A stretch of 6,081 nucleotides of DNA from an uncultured Flavobacteriaceae bacterium (GCA_945788155.1 CALZKX010000366.1:1-6081); one strand, 5' to 3'. Numbered from the stretch's first letter, positions 1-6,081 are shown. Notes: generated from the sequence alone by a model not told the origin. Translations and numbers: made by a program.

Positions 1-44
1 AAGGAGAAGGAACAACCTTTAGAATAACATTACCTAACAATTAA
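1..44 (+). CDS. C-terminal end of a sensor histidine kinase (5' end outside the window)
   Basis: Reading from base 3, the window opens with 13 codons encoding GEGTTFRITLPNN, then a TAA stop at 42-44. This matches the last beta strand of a HATPase_c domain: the 1224-residue kinase just downstream ends in GTGTTFSISLP plus a few residues, and the next kinase ends in a similar ..VLP tail. The gene is therefore most likely a third kinase of the same family. Its stop lies 6 bases before the next ATG, as expected in an operon. Only the tail is visible, so sensor type, catalytic residues and integrity cannot be judged. The identification rests on a short but characteristic motif plus context; another GHKL-type ATPase ending is possible. 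Confidence 0.72.
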   Translation, partial: GEGTTFRITLPNN

Positions 45-50
45 ATAAAA

Positions 51-3000
51 ATGAAAACTAATCTTTTAATGAAACATCATATACTTCTTACAAGCCTTTT
101 ATGCAGTCTATTTTTTGTTTCTTGTAACACAACAAGCAAGTCCGAAACAGAAACTACTATTGGCGATTATCAAACACCTATAACCATTCCGTTAAAATTT
201 ACAGAGCCAGAGCCTTTTGAATGGGAAACCATAACTAATGATACGCTAACAACTCCTGTAAGCTATGCTTTAAATGTTGATAATTTACCAAGCAAACCGT
301 TTGAGTTGAATACATTCAAGCCACTAAAAAGCCCAATGAAAGAATATAAACTGGATTGGGACAATGTGCCTTCGGAGGAATTGAAATTTGATTCTATTCC
401 TTTTACGGTCAAAACATCAACTATAAAAAAACCCAGCATTACTAAAATGAAGCCTCCTGCTAATATGGAAGGCACCAATGCCAATCTCCTACAACTCTCA
501 GTAAATGAAGGTTTACCAGTCAATGAAATTTCTTCCATGGTAGAAACTGAAGATGGTTCCATTTGGATAGCTTCTTCTTCTACATCAGGATCTTTAACAA
601 GATATGATGGTGAAAATGCATTTGTCTATGATTATGCAAGTATTTATGGTATGACTTTAGACAAACAAGGCAGACTTTGGTTGGCAACTGTCCAAAACAG
701 TGTTTATGTATTAGATTTTAAGAATGATATAGAATACATGATTACACTGTCCACACCTCGATTTTTGGGTTTAGATATTCTTTGTGACCAAAGTGGAATT
801 ATTTATTTTGTTGCTTTCGGCGATGGGGTTTACAGGATGGATGCTGAAATGAAAAATTTGCAAAAATTGGAAATTGCAAGTAAACAACAAGGGTTCACTC
901 TTTTTGAGGACAGCAAGAACAATATATGGCTTACTACCGACGACGGTCTTGCCATATTGGACAAAGAAAGAGCATCGCTTAAAAAAATATCAAGCAATGC
1001 AGATTATAATTTAAATGGTTTTGTTTTTGATATTAAAGAGGATAAAACCGGGAATATATGGATATGTCAACTAATACCTCCTGCTTCTAGTACCAACACA
1101 GCCACACCTGAAGTAATACGTGTATCGCTTAAAAATAAAAAAATTGCAGTGCTTTCTGCCGAAAATGGTTATACCATAAATGGCCACCAGATACAAGAAG
1201 ATAACCTAGGTAATTTTTGGATAGCAGGAGCGAATGAAATCTTTGTTTTAGCTAATAATTTGAAAAGTTCTAAAATTATTGGTGTAAATGGTAACATGAC
1301 AGGTAACCAAAAGAGAGTCCGCTCCCTAAAGAGAAAAGATGGCACACTTTGGTTTGGCACTGTAGATAAAGGCATAGTAATAGCGAATGATTTCACTTTA
1401 AATACCGAGTATTTTGATGCCTCCAGAGGGTTGATTAATGACCAAGTCTGGGAAATAGAAGAAAACTCCAGAGGAGAATTATGGTTGGGTACACGTGGCG
1501 GCATCAATATTATTGACCCTCAAAAAAACACAATAAAAGCCCTTAGTCTTGAACAATTACATAATGGCTCTAATAGCAACATTAGTTCTGCTAAAGAGAT
1601 TTCTAAGGATATCTACTTTATAAACGCAAGATCCGGTTTTTCAATTTTTGATCGACAAAAGAACAAGCTTACCCAGTATCTAAGCAATCCAACAGCACCA
1701 TTTATAGCATTAAGAGCAACAGCAATAAATGAGCATACTTTTTTGTTATACACTCGAGAAGGTCTTTTCTTATATGAGACTGAAAGCAATACCTTAAAAA
1801 AAGCGGTATCGAAAAACGATGCTGATTTACTAAAAGCTCAGAGTTCGGCACTAATGGTCTATGACAAGGATATACTCTGGATTCCTTCGCAAAATGGGTT
1901 GGCCAAAGTAAATTTAAAGACGAACACCATCAATTATCTTAGAGAAGAACAAGGCCTTTGTGCTAATGAAGGAAGCGCAGCTTTGGTGTCAAAAGAAGGA
2001 GAAGTTTGGGTCGCAACCCTAAACGGCATTGCTATTCTTAATCTGGAAGAAAACACCCTTACCAATTTAAAGGAGGAGAACGGTCTGATACCCTCTTTAT
2101 TTTATGATATTATTGAAAAGGATGATATTATGTATGGCGCTAGTGTAAATGGCCTTATACCTATAGAGAAGGCATCTGCAAAAACCACAAACAGAGGTTT
2201 CTATAATTTTAATGGAGGCTTTGGTTTTAAAGTAAACGATTATTCACAAGGTTCTCCTAAATTTCTTAAGAATGGACAGTTTTGGTCTGGTGTCTCCAAT
2301 CCAGCAAGCCAATACAAACTTCTTGTAATTGATAACGAACCAAAGCCTGATACCACCTTAAGTACGGTTTATATCACCAAAATGTATATTAGAGATGAAG
2401 ATCCAGGGTTTAATGATAAAAACAGTACAGATTCACTAAATATAAACGCTATTTCGTATGCCAAAGAAAAAAATATGACATGGGATTCCATAAAAAAACC
2501 TTATAATATTCCAAAAGGTTTGGTATTGCCATTTGATCAAAACAGTTTAAGCTTCAGTTATGCGAGTGGTGATGTGTTTAATAGAGATCAATTAAACTAT
2601 CGTTTTATACTTGAAGGAGAAGATGAAGATTGGACTAATGCTAAAACTCAAACAAAAACAAAAAACTACTATAATTTAAAACCTGGCCAATATACATTTA
2701 AAGTAGCTGCAAGAAGTTTTAATAAACCATGGTCAACACCAGATGAATTAACATTCAGTATTAGTCCTCCTTGGTGGCAAACCTGGTGGGCATATTTACT
2801 ATATGCAATTATAGCGGCAAGTATTTTAAGAATCTATATTCTTTTCAGAGCACGAAAATTAACTAAAGAAAATAAATATCTTGAAGAGAAAGTCAAAGAA
2901 AGAACCAATGAACTTGAGGCTTCTATAGAAGATTTAAAAAGCACTCAAGCACAATTAATACAATCAGAAAAAATGGCATCTCTTGGTGAGCTTACAGCAG

Positions 3001-3725
3001 GCATTGCACACGAGATACAAAACCCTTTAAATTTTGTTAATAATTTTGCAGAAGTTAACTCCGAACTTATTGAGGAAATGAAAGAAGAACTCGATAATGG
3101 GAACATAGAGGATGTTAAAAGTATAGCTAACGACATTAACGAAAACGAGAAAAAAATAATGTTTCATGGCAAACGTGCCGATTCTATTGTAAAAGGAATG
3201 CTCCAACACAGCCGAAACAGTAATGGCAAAAAAGAACCAACCAATATAAATGCCTTAGCAGATGAGTACTTACGTTTGGCCTATCATGGCTTGCGAGCAA
3301 AAGACAAATCGTTTAATGCGACAATGGTTACCGATTTTGATGATGCCATCGGAAATATTAATATCATCGGTCAGGACATAGGAAGAGTCATTCTTAATTT
3401 AATTACCAATGCCTTTTATGTCGTTGATAAAAAAAAGAAATCAGGAATTGAAAATTACGAACCAACGGTTACTGTTAGCACTAAAAAAAGAAATAAACAT
3501 ATAAAAATAGACGTTACCGACAATGGCAATGGCATTCCTAAAAAAGTATTGGATAAAATATTTCAACCCTTTTTTACAACTAAACCAACAGGTCAAGGTA
3601 CAGGCTTGGGACTTAGCATGAGTTACGATATTATTACCAAAGGTCATGGAGGCGAATTAAAAGTAAAAACACAAGAAGGTACTGGAACAACATTTAGTAT
3701 TAGTTTACCTATTAAACCCTCTTAA
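51..3725 (+). CDS. Membrane sensor histidine kinase with lipobox leader, Reg_prop beta-propellers and Y_Y_Y domain
   Basis: Predicted two-component sensor that autophosphorylates on a cytoplasmic histidine in response to an extracytoplasmic signal. Residues 5-25 form a hydrophobic leader ending FVSC, so Cys25 is a likely lipidation site. Residues 74-127 hold two copies of a DN(L/V)PS motif 27 residues apart. Residues ~146-760 carry 13 recognisable Reg_prop-like blades plus one degenerate blade (Trp172, Trp210, Trp434, Trp478 and Trp653 mark good ones), fitting two seven-bladed propellers. A Y_Y_Y domain follows (~831-905), then one transmembrane helix (~913-932) and a coiled coil (~936-975). 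The H-box is at His987 (HEIQN, also carrying the E-x-x-N phosphatase-type pattern), the N-box at Asn1116/Asn1120, G1 at Asp1157 (DNGNG) and G2 at 1181-1188 (GQGTGLGL), so all catalytic motifs are intact. Unlike classical Bacteroidetes hybrid two-component systems, it has no receiver or AraC-type HTH. Met7 is an alternative start giving a more compact leader. The ligand is unknown; glycans are typical for propeller relatives, but nothing here shows one. Confidence 0.93.
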   Translation: MKTNLLMKHHILLTSLLCSLFFVSCNTTSKSETETTIGDYQTPITIPLKFTEPEPFEWETITNDTLTTPVSYALNVDNLPSKPFELNTFKPLKSPMKEYKLDWDNVPSEELKFDSIPFTVKTSTIKKPSITKMKPPANMEGTNANLLQLSVNEGLPVNEISSMVETEDGSIWIASSSTSGSLTRYDGENAFVYDYASIYGMTLDKQGRLWLATVQNSVYVLDFKNDIEYMITLSTPRFLGLDILCDQSGIIYFVAFGDGVYRMDAEMKNLQKLEIASKQQGFTLFEDSKNNIWLTTDDGLAILDKERASLKKISSNADYNLNGFVFDIKEDKTGNIWICQLIPPASSTNTATPEVIRVSLKNKKIAVLSAENGYTINGHQIQEDNLGNFWIAGANEIFVLANNLKSSKIIGVNGNMTGNQKRVRSLKRKDGTLWFGTVDKGIVIANDFTLNTEYFDASRGLINDQVWEIEENSRGELWLGTRGGINIIDPQKNTIKALSLEQLHNGSNSNISSAKEISKDIYFINARSGFSIFDRQKNKLTQYLSNPTAPFIALRATAINEHTFLLYTREGLFLYETESNTLKKAVSKNDADLLKAQSSALMVYDKDILWIPSQNGLAKVNLKTNTINYLREEQGLCANEGSAALVSKEGEVWVATLNGIAILNLEENTLTNLKEENGLIPSLFYDIIEKDDIMYGASVNGLIPIEKASAKTTNRGFYNFNGGFGFKVNDYSQGSPKFLKNGQFWSGVSNPASQYKLLVIDNEPKPDTTLSTVYITKMYIRDEDPGFNDKNSTDSLNINAISYAKEKNMTWDSIKKPYNIPKGLVLPFDQNSLSFSYASGDVFNRDQLNYRFILEGEDEDWTNAKTQTKTKNYYNLKPGQYTFKVAARSFNKPWSTPDELTFSISPPWWQTWWAYLLYAIIAASILRIYILFRARKLTKENKYLEEKVKERTNELEASIEDLKSTQAQLIQSEKMASLGELTAGIAHEIQNPLNFVNNFAEVNSELIEEMKEELDNGNIEDVKSIANDINENEKKIMFHGKRADSIVKGMLQHSRNSNGKKEPTNINALADEYLRLAYHGLRAKDKSFNATMVTDFDDAIGNINIIGQDIGRVILNLITNAFYVVDKKKKSGIENYEPTVTVSTKKRNKHIKIDVTDNGNGIPKKVLDKIFQPFFTTKPTGQGTGLGLSMSYDIITKGHGGELKVKTQEGTGTTFSISLPIKPS

Positions 3726-3726
3726 T

Positions 3727-5028
3727 ATGGATAAAAACAAAGAACAAGAATTATTGAACATTCATAACCATTGGATTAGCTGCTTTATGGAAGATACTCC
3801 CATAGAACAACTTGATGATTTAATGTCAAAAAATATCATGGGTTTTGGTACCACAACCGAAGAAAAAGTTTTTGGTGTTGATAAGGTGAAAGAATTATGC
3901 CGTCTCGGTCAAGAGCAAAAACAACATTTAAAAGATTACAACTACAGTTTAGACATCATAAAAAAGCAGTATTCAAATAATGAAGAATGCGCTGTAATAG
4001 TTGCAGAGGTTGATTTGAGCTACACATTCAATGGTGTAAAAACCAACCTTCAACTAAGAACTTCTACTGTTATATTTAATGAAACTGGAAAATGGAAAAT
4101 TGTTCATTGGCATGGCTCTGTTCCAGTAGAAACCGAAGAAGGCGATACATGGCATGCAAATGAATTGCATCGAGAAAACGAACGCTTACAACAAAAAGTA
4201 GATGAGCAAACTACCGAATTAAGACAATCATTAGAAAACCTAAAAGCTACACAATCCCAACTTATCCAATCTGAAAAAATGGCGAGTCTTGGTGAATTAA
4301 CAGCTGGTATTGCTCATGAAATACAGAATCCTTTAAACTTTGTAAATAATTTCTCCGAAGTGAGCAACGAGCTAGTTGATGAAATGAACGAAGAACTAAA
4401 TAAAGGAGATATTGAAGAAGCCAAAGCCATTTCAGAAGATATTAAACAAAACCTAGAAAAAATTACACACCATGGCAAACGTGCAGATGGCATTGTAAAA
4501 GGAATGCTGCAACACAGTAGAACTGGTACTGGAGAGAAAGAATCCACAAATATTAATAAATTAACAGACGAATATTTTAGGTTGGCATATCATGGCCTTA
4601 GAGCCAAAGATAAAAGCTTTAATGCGACACTAGAAACAAATTTTGATGAAACTATTGGCAAAATTGATGTGGTTCCTCAAGATATTGGGCGCGTAATTCT
4701 TAACTTGTTTACCAACGCTTTTTTTGCTGTGGATGAGAAAAAATCAATATCAGAATTGAAAGATTATAAACCAACCGTTTCCGTTAGTACAGAAAAATCA
4801 AAAAATAAGGTTATTATTACCGTAAGAGATAATGGTAATGGCATTCCAAAAAAAGCATTAGACAAAATATTCCAACCGTTTTTCACTACTAAACCTACTG
4901 GTCAAGGTACTGGCTTGGGCTTGTCTATGAGTTACGATATAATTAAAGCTCATAAAGGCGAATTAACAGTAGCTACTGAAAAAGGGAAGTTTACAGAATT
5001 TAAAATAGTGTTACCAATCGCAGATTAA
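3727..5028 (+). CDS. Soluble sensor histidine kinase with N-terminal SnoaL/NTF2-like domain
   Basis: Predicted cytoplasmic histidine kinase; there is no signal peptide or transmembrane stretch. Residues ~5-134 look like a SnoaL_3/NTF2-like cone fold, with the typical closing strand GKWKIVHWHGS (121-131). This is probably the sensory pocket for a small molecule, or a dimerisation module. A coiled coil (~145-185) leads to the H-box at His197 (HEIQN). The ATPase domain has Asn326/Asn330 (N-box), Asp368 (DNGNG, G1) and 392-399 (GQGTGLGL, G2), so it appears catalytically complete. By eye the transmitter is about two-thirds identical to that of the preceding kinase, including a perfectly shared 16-residue block (286-301), so the two are paralogues with different inputs. 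The ATG follows the previous stop after one base (TAATATG), implying translational coupling. The last two codons and the stop lie inside the left GATT array that brackets the next gene, yet the protein ends at a normal family position. Confidence 0.92.
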   Translation: MDKNKEQELLNIHNHWISCFMEDTPIEQLDDLMSKNIMGFGTTTEEKVFGVDKVKELCRLGQEQKQHLKDYNYSLDIIKKQYSNNEECAVIVAEVDLSYTFNGVKTNLQLRTSTVIFNETGKWKIVHWHGSVPVETEEGDTWHANELHRENERLQQKVDEQTTELRQSLENLKATQSQLIQSEKMASLGELTAGIAHEIQNPLNFVNNFSEVSNELVDEMNEELNKGDIEEAKAISEDIKQNLEKITHHGKRADGIVKGMLQHSRTGTGEKESTNINKLTDEYFRLAYHGLRAKDKSFNATLETNFDETIGKIDVVPQDIGRVILNLFTNAFFAVDEKKSISELKDYKPTVSVSTEKSKNKVIITVRDNGNGIPKKALDKIFQPFFTTKPTGQGTGLGLSMSYDIIKAHKGELTVATEKGKFTEFKIVLPIAD

Positions 5029-5052
5029 ATGGATTTAAGGATTATATGGATT
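5022..5052 (+). repeat. Left array of GATT units upstream of the GxxExxY gene
   Basis: GATT occurs at 5023, 5032, 5040 and 5049 (spacing 9, 8 and 9 bases); the last three are GGATT. The array starts inside the last codons of the upstream kinase and fills most of the gap to the GxxExxY ATG. Aligned with the reverse complement of the array after the GxxExxY gene (5449-5470), bases 5023-5043 match at 16 of 21 positions with one gap, in the same unit order. The pattern is seen directly; its role as a cassette end is inference, and A+T-rich composition makes some of the match cheap. Confidence 0.5.
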
Positions 5053-5057
5053 AGAAA

Positions 5058-5435
5058 ATGGTAAAATTAAAGTATAAAGATATAACCGAAAAAATAATTG
5101 GAGCTTCATTTGAAGTACACAAATTTCTAGGTAATGGTTTTCCAGAAGTTATATATCAAAGAGCTTTAGCATACGAAATGAAAGAAGCAGGATTGTCTTT
5201 TAAAAGAGAAATGGAACAGAATATTTATTATAAGGACATTCCAAAACCTATTGGAAAAAGAAGAGCAGATTTTGTAGTTGAAGAAAAGGTTTTAGTTGAA
5301 CTAAAAGCTATGATGGAAATACAAGATGCGCACATATCACAAACTCTTAATTACCTTAAGGCGTATAAATTTGAAGTAGCGCTATTGATTAACTTTGGTA
5401 GTAAAAGCTTAACATTTAAAAGATTAGTGCTCTAA
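5058..5435 (+). CDS. GxxExxY protein (PD-(D/E)XK nuclease-like superfamily)
   Basis: A 125-residue protein of usual full length for the GxxExxY family (PDDEXK_3 type). The name-giving motif is at residues 27-33 (GFPEVIY). Asp71 (RADF), followed by Glu81 and Lys83 (VELKA), fits a PD-(D/E)XK metal-binding core, and Gln95-x3-Tyr99 resembles the QxxxY motif of RecB-like nucleases. The family's biological role is not established; nuclease activity is a fold-based prediction only. The protein looks intact, with no frameshift or lost core residue. The start is fixed by an in-frame TAG just upstream at 5052-5054; no ribosome-binding site is evident. It lies 29 bases after the kinase and 51 before the receiver gene, looser spacing than elsewhere in the cluster. 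Inverted GATT arrays flank it, suggesting a later arrival rather than a signalling component. Confidence 0.9.
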   Translation: MVKLKYKDITEKIIGASFEVHKFLGNGFPEVIYQRALAYEMKEAGLSFKREMEQNIYYKDIPKPIGKRRADFVVEEKVLVELKAMMEIQDAHISQTLNYLKAYKFEVALLINFGSKSLTFKRLVL

Positions 5436-5448
5436 ATAATAACAATTA

Positions 5449-5471
5449 AATCCGTGAAATCGGAGTAATCA
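5449..5471 (+). repeat. Right array of AATC units downstream of the GxxExxY gene
   Basis: AATC occurs at 5449, 5458 and 5467, an exact 9-base period; the first unit is AATCCGTGA. AATC is the reverse complement of the GATT units upstream of the gene, so the two arrays face each other across it. The array fills the middle of the gap before the receiver gene. It contains a weak 4-bp hairpin (TCCG/CGGA, 5451-5464) with no T-run after it, so it is not a convincing terminator. From memory, similar AATCCGTG-type repeats occur near GxxExxY genes in other genomes, but I cannot verify that here. Confidence 0.5.
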
Positions 5472-5486
5472 ATAAAAATTAGTGAT

Positions 5487-5861
5487 ATGAAGATATTAGT
5501 AGTAGATGACGAACAAGATGTAAAAATATTGTTTCAACAACGTTTTAGGAAAGAAATAAGAAAAGGAGAACTTAATTTTGTATTCGCTTTTTCGGGCGAA
5601 GAAGCCCTTAAAACTTTAGACGAAATGCAACAAGAGGCTGTGTTAATTCTTTCAGATATTAATATGCCAGGAATGAGTGGCTTAGAGTTATTGGAAGAAA
5701 TTAAATCTGGCGCAGCACAACCACCTCCTGTAGTTATGATGATTACGGCCTATGGAGATGAAGAAAATTTTAATACAGCCAAAAAACTTGGTGCGGATGA
5801 TTTTTTAACCAAACCTGTAGATTTTAAATTATTGAAAGACAAATTAACACAAATTACATAA
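5487..5861 (+). CDS. Single-domain response regulator (CheY-like receiver)
   Basis: A 124-residue stand-alone receiver domain with no output domain. Expected residues are all present: Asp7/Asp8 (VVDDE) for Mg2+, Asp57 (LSDINMP) as phosphoacceptor, Thr87 (MITAYG) and Lys109 (FLTKP). A longer than usual charged first helix and loop (FRKEIRKGELNF, about 20-31) sets it apart from typical CheY and is shared with the next gene. Probable role: accept phosphate from the upstream kinases and act by protein contact, or pass phosphate on in a relay. Cytoplasmic. It lies 51 bases after the GxxExxY gene with no Shine-Dalgarno; an in-frame stop at 5466-5468 and the VVDDE alignment support the ATG at 5487. 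Its stop shares one base with the next start. The partner kinase is inferred from gene order only. Confidence 0.93.
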   Translation: MKILVVDDEQDVKILFQQRFRKEIRKGELNFVFAFSGEEALKTLDEMQQEAVLILSDINMPGMSGLELLEEIKSGAAQPPPVVMMITAYGDEENFNTAKKLGADDFLTKPVDFKLLKDKLTQIT

Positions 5862-6081
5862 TGGCAAAAATATTAGTTGTTGACGACGAAACAGATTTAG
5901 AAGTTTTAATAAAGCAAAAATTTCGTAAAAAAATTCGCGAAAAGGAATATGAGTTTCTATTCGCCATAAATGGTGTTGATGCTTTAGAAAAGCTACTTGA
6001 CGATCCAGAAGTGGATATTGTATTGAGCGATATCAATATGCCTGAAATGGATGGATTGACGCTTTTGAGCAAACTAAGCGA
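5861..6081 (+). CDS. Response regulator receiver domain, 3' end outside the window
   Basis: The first 73 residues of a second receiver protein, running off the right edge. Visible are Asp8/Asp9 (VVDDE) and phosphoacceptor Asp57 (LSDINMPEMDG); the Thr and Lys motifs would lie beyond the edge. It is a paralogue of the preceding receiver, sharing the FRK.IR..E..F.FA...G..AL spacing that includes the extended loop. The ATG overlaps the previous stop by one base (TAATG), the tightest coupling in the window, so the two receivers are probably made together. Total length and any output domain are unknown. From memory, receivers with this N-terminal style are sometimes followed by an adenylate/guanylate cyclase domain; that is a possibility only, not shown by these bases. 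Confidence 0.9.
   Translation, partial: MAKILVVDDETDLEVLIKQKFRKKIREKEYEFLFAINGVDALEKLLDDPEVDIVLSDINMPEMDGLTLLSKLS

Larger units (their letters stand above)
5022..5471 (+). mobile_element. Possible small cassette: GxxExxY gene between inverted GATT arrays
   Basis: A segment of about 450 bp contains only the GxxExxY gene and has short arrays of GATT-type units in inverted orientation at its two ends. It lies between kinase genes and receiver genes that would otherwise be expected to adjoin. There is no transposase and no clear target-site duplication, so if it moves it would need help in trans, or it may be a dispersed repeat-gene unit copied by recombination. The flanking arrays are seen directly; mobility is inferred. 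The alternative is an ordinary operon gene with coincidental A+T-rich flanks. Confidence 0.33.

Noticed and set aside
69..71. Met7 as the true start of the propeller kinase
   Set aside because: It would give a neat 19-residue lipoprotein leader, but the first ATG has the A-rich upstream context and tight operon spacing; kept only as an alternative.
263..562. Open frames on the minus strand, here and within 1169-1507, 2945-3209, 3441-3647, 4314-4547 and 5854-6072
   Set aside because: Each lies antisense to a strong coding region with recognised domains, has no family motif or start context, and is best explained as a reading-frame shadow.
51..3725. A classical hybrid two-component system (one-protein kinase-receiver-AraC regulator)
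   Set aside because: The sensor half fits, but the protein ends a few residues after the ATPase domain with no receiver or HTH; receivers are separate genes here.
5037..5041. AAGGA as a Shine-Dalgarno sequence for the GxxExxY gene
   Set aside because: It is about 16 bases from the ATG, too far for normal use, and no other gene in the window uses such a site.
5451..5464. Rho-independent terminator after the GxxExxY gene
   Set aside because: The hairpin has only 4 base pairs with a 6-base loop and no following T-run; it is part of the 9-bp periodic array.
5449..5471. CRISPR-like or tandem-repeat array
   Set aside because: Units are 9 bp with only 4-5 conserved bases and no spacers; this does not fit CRISPR or a true minisatellite.

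Overview
The window suggests a member of the Bacteroidota, most likely a marine-type Flavobacteriia. The DNA is visibly A+T-rich, and no start codon has a convincing Shine-Dalgarno sequence; starts sit in A-rich or tightly overlapping junctions instead. The protein architectures also fit: a Reg_prop/Y_Y_Y propeller sensor kinase with a lipoprotein-type leader, a SnoaL-like domain fused to a kinase, and a GxxExxY protein. This is inference from style and families, not a database match.

Every supported gene is on the + strand, tightly packed and read left to right. Positions 1-44 hold the last 13 codons of an upstream histidine kinase. Positions 51-3725 encode a 1224-residue membrane sensor kinase with a lipobox leader, a short 27-residue tandem motif, about 14 propeller blades, a Y_Y_Y domain, one transmembrane helix, a coiled coil and a transmitter. 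One base later, 3727-5028 encodes a soluble kinase with an N-terminal SnoaL/NTF2-like domain and a very similar transmitter. Positions 5058-5435 encode a GxxExxY protein with PD-(D/E)XK-type residues. Positions 5487-5861 encode a stand-alone receiver domain, and 5861 to the right edge begins a second receiver protein whose ATG shares a base with the preceding stop.

The genes read as a multi-sensor phosphorelay cluster. At least two, probably three, kinases with closely related transmitters but different inputs (extracytoplasmic propeller, cytosolic small-ligand-type pocket, one unseen) are followed by paralogous receivers. The likely logic is several inputs converging on one or both receivers. 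No DNA-binding output is visible, and the second receiver protein may carry an effector beyond the window.

The feature least explained by ordinary operon logic is the GxxExxY segment. It sits between the kinases and the receivers and is bracketed by two short arrays of GATT-type units spaced 8-9 bp apart, in inverted orientation (about 5022-5052 and 5449-5471). The left array overlaps the last codons of the upstream kinase. This looks like a small inserted cassette and is the best candidate here for something poorly described.
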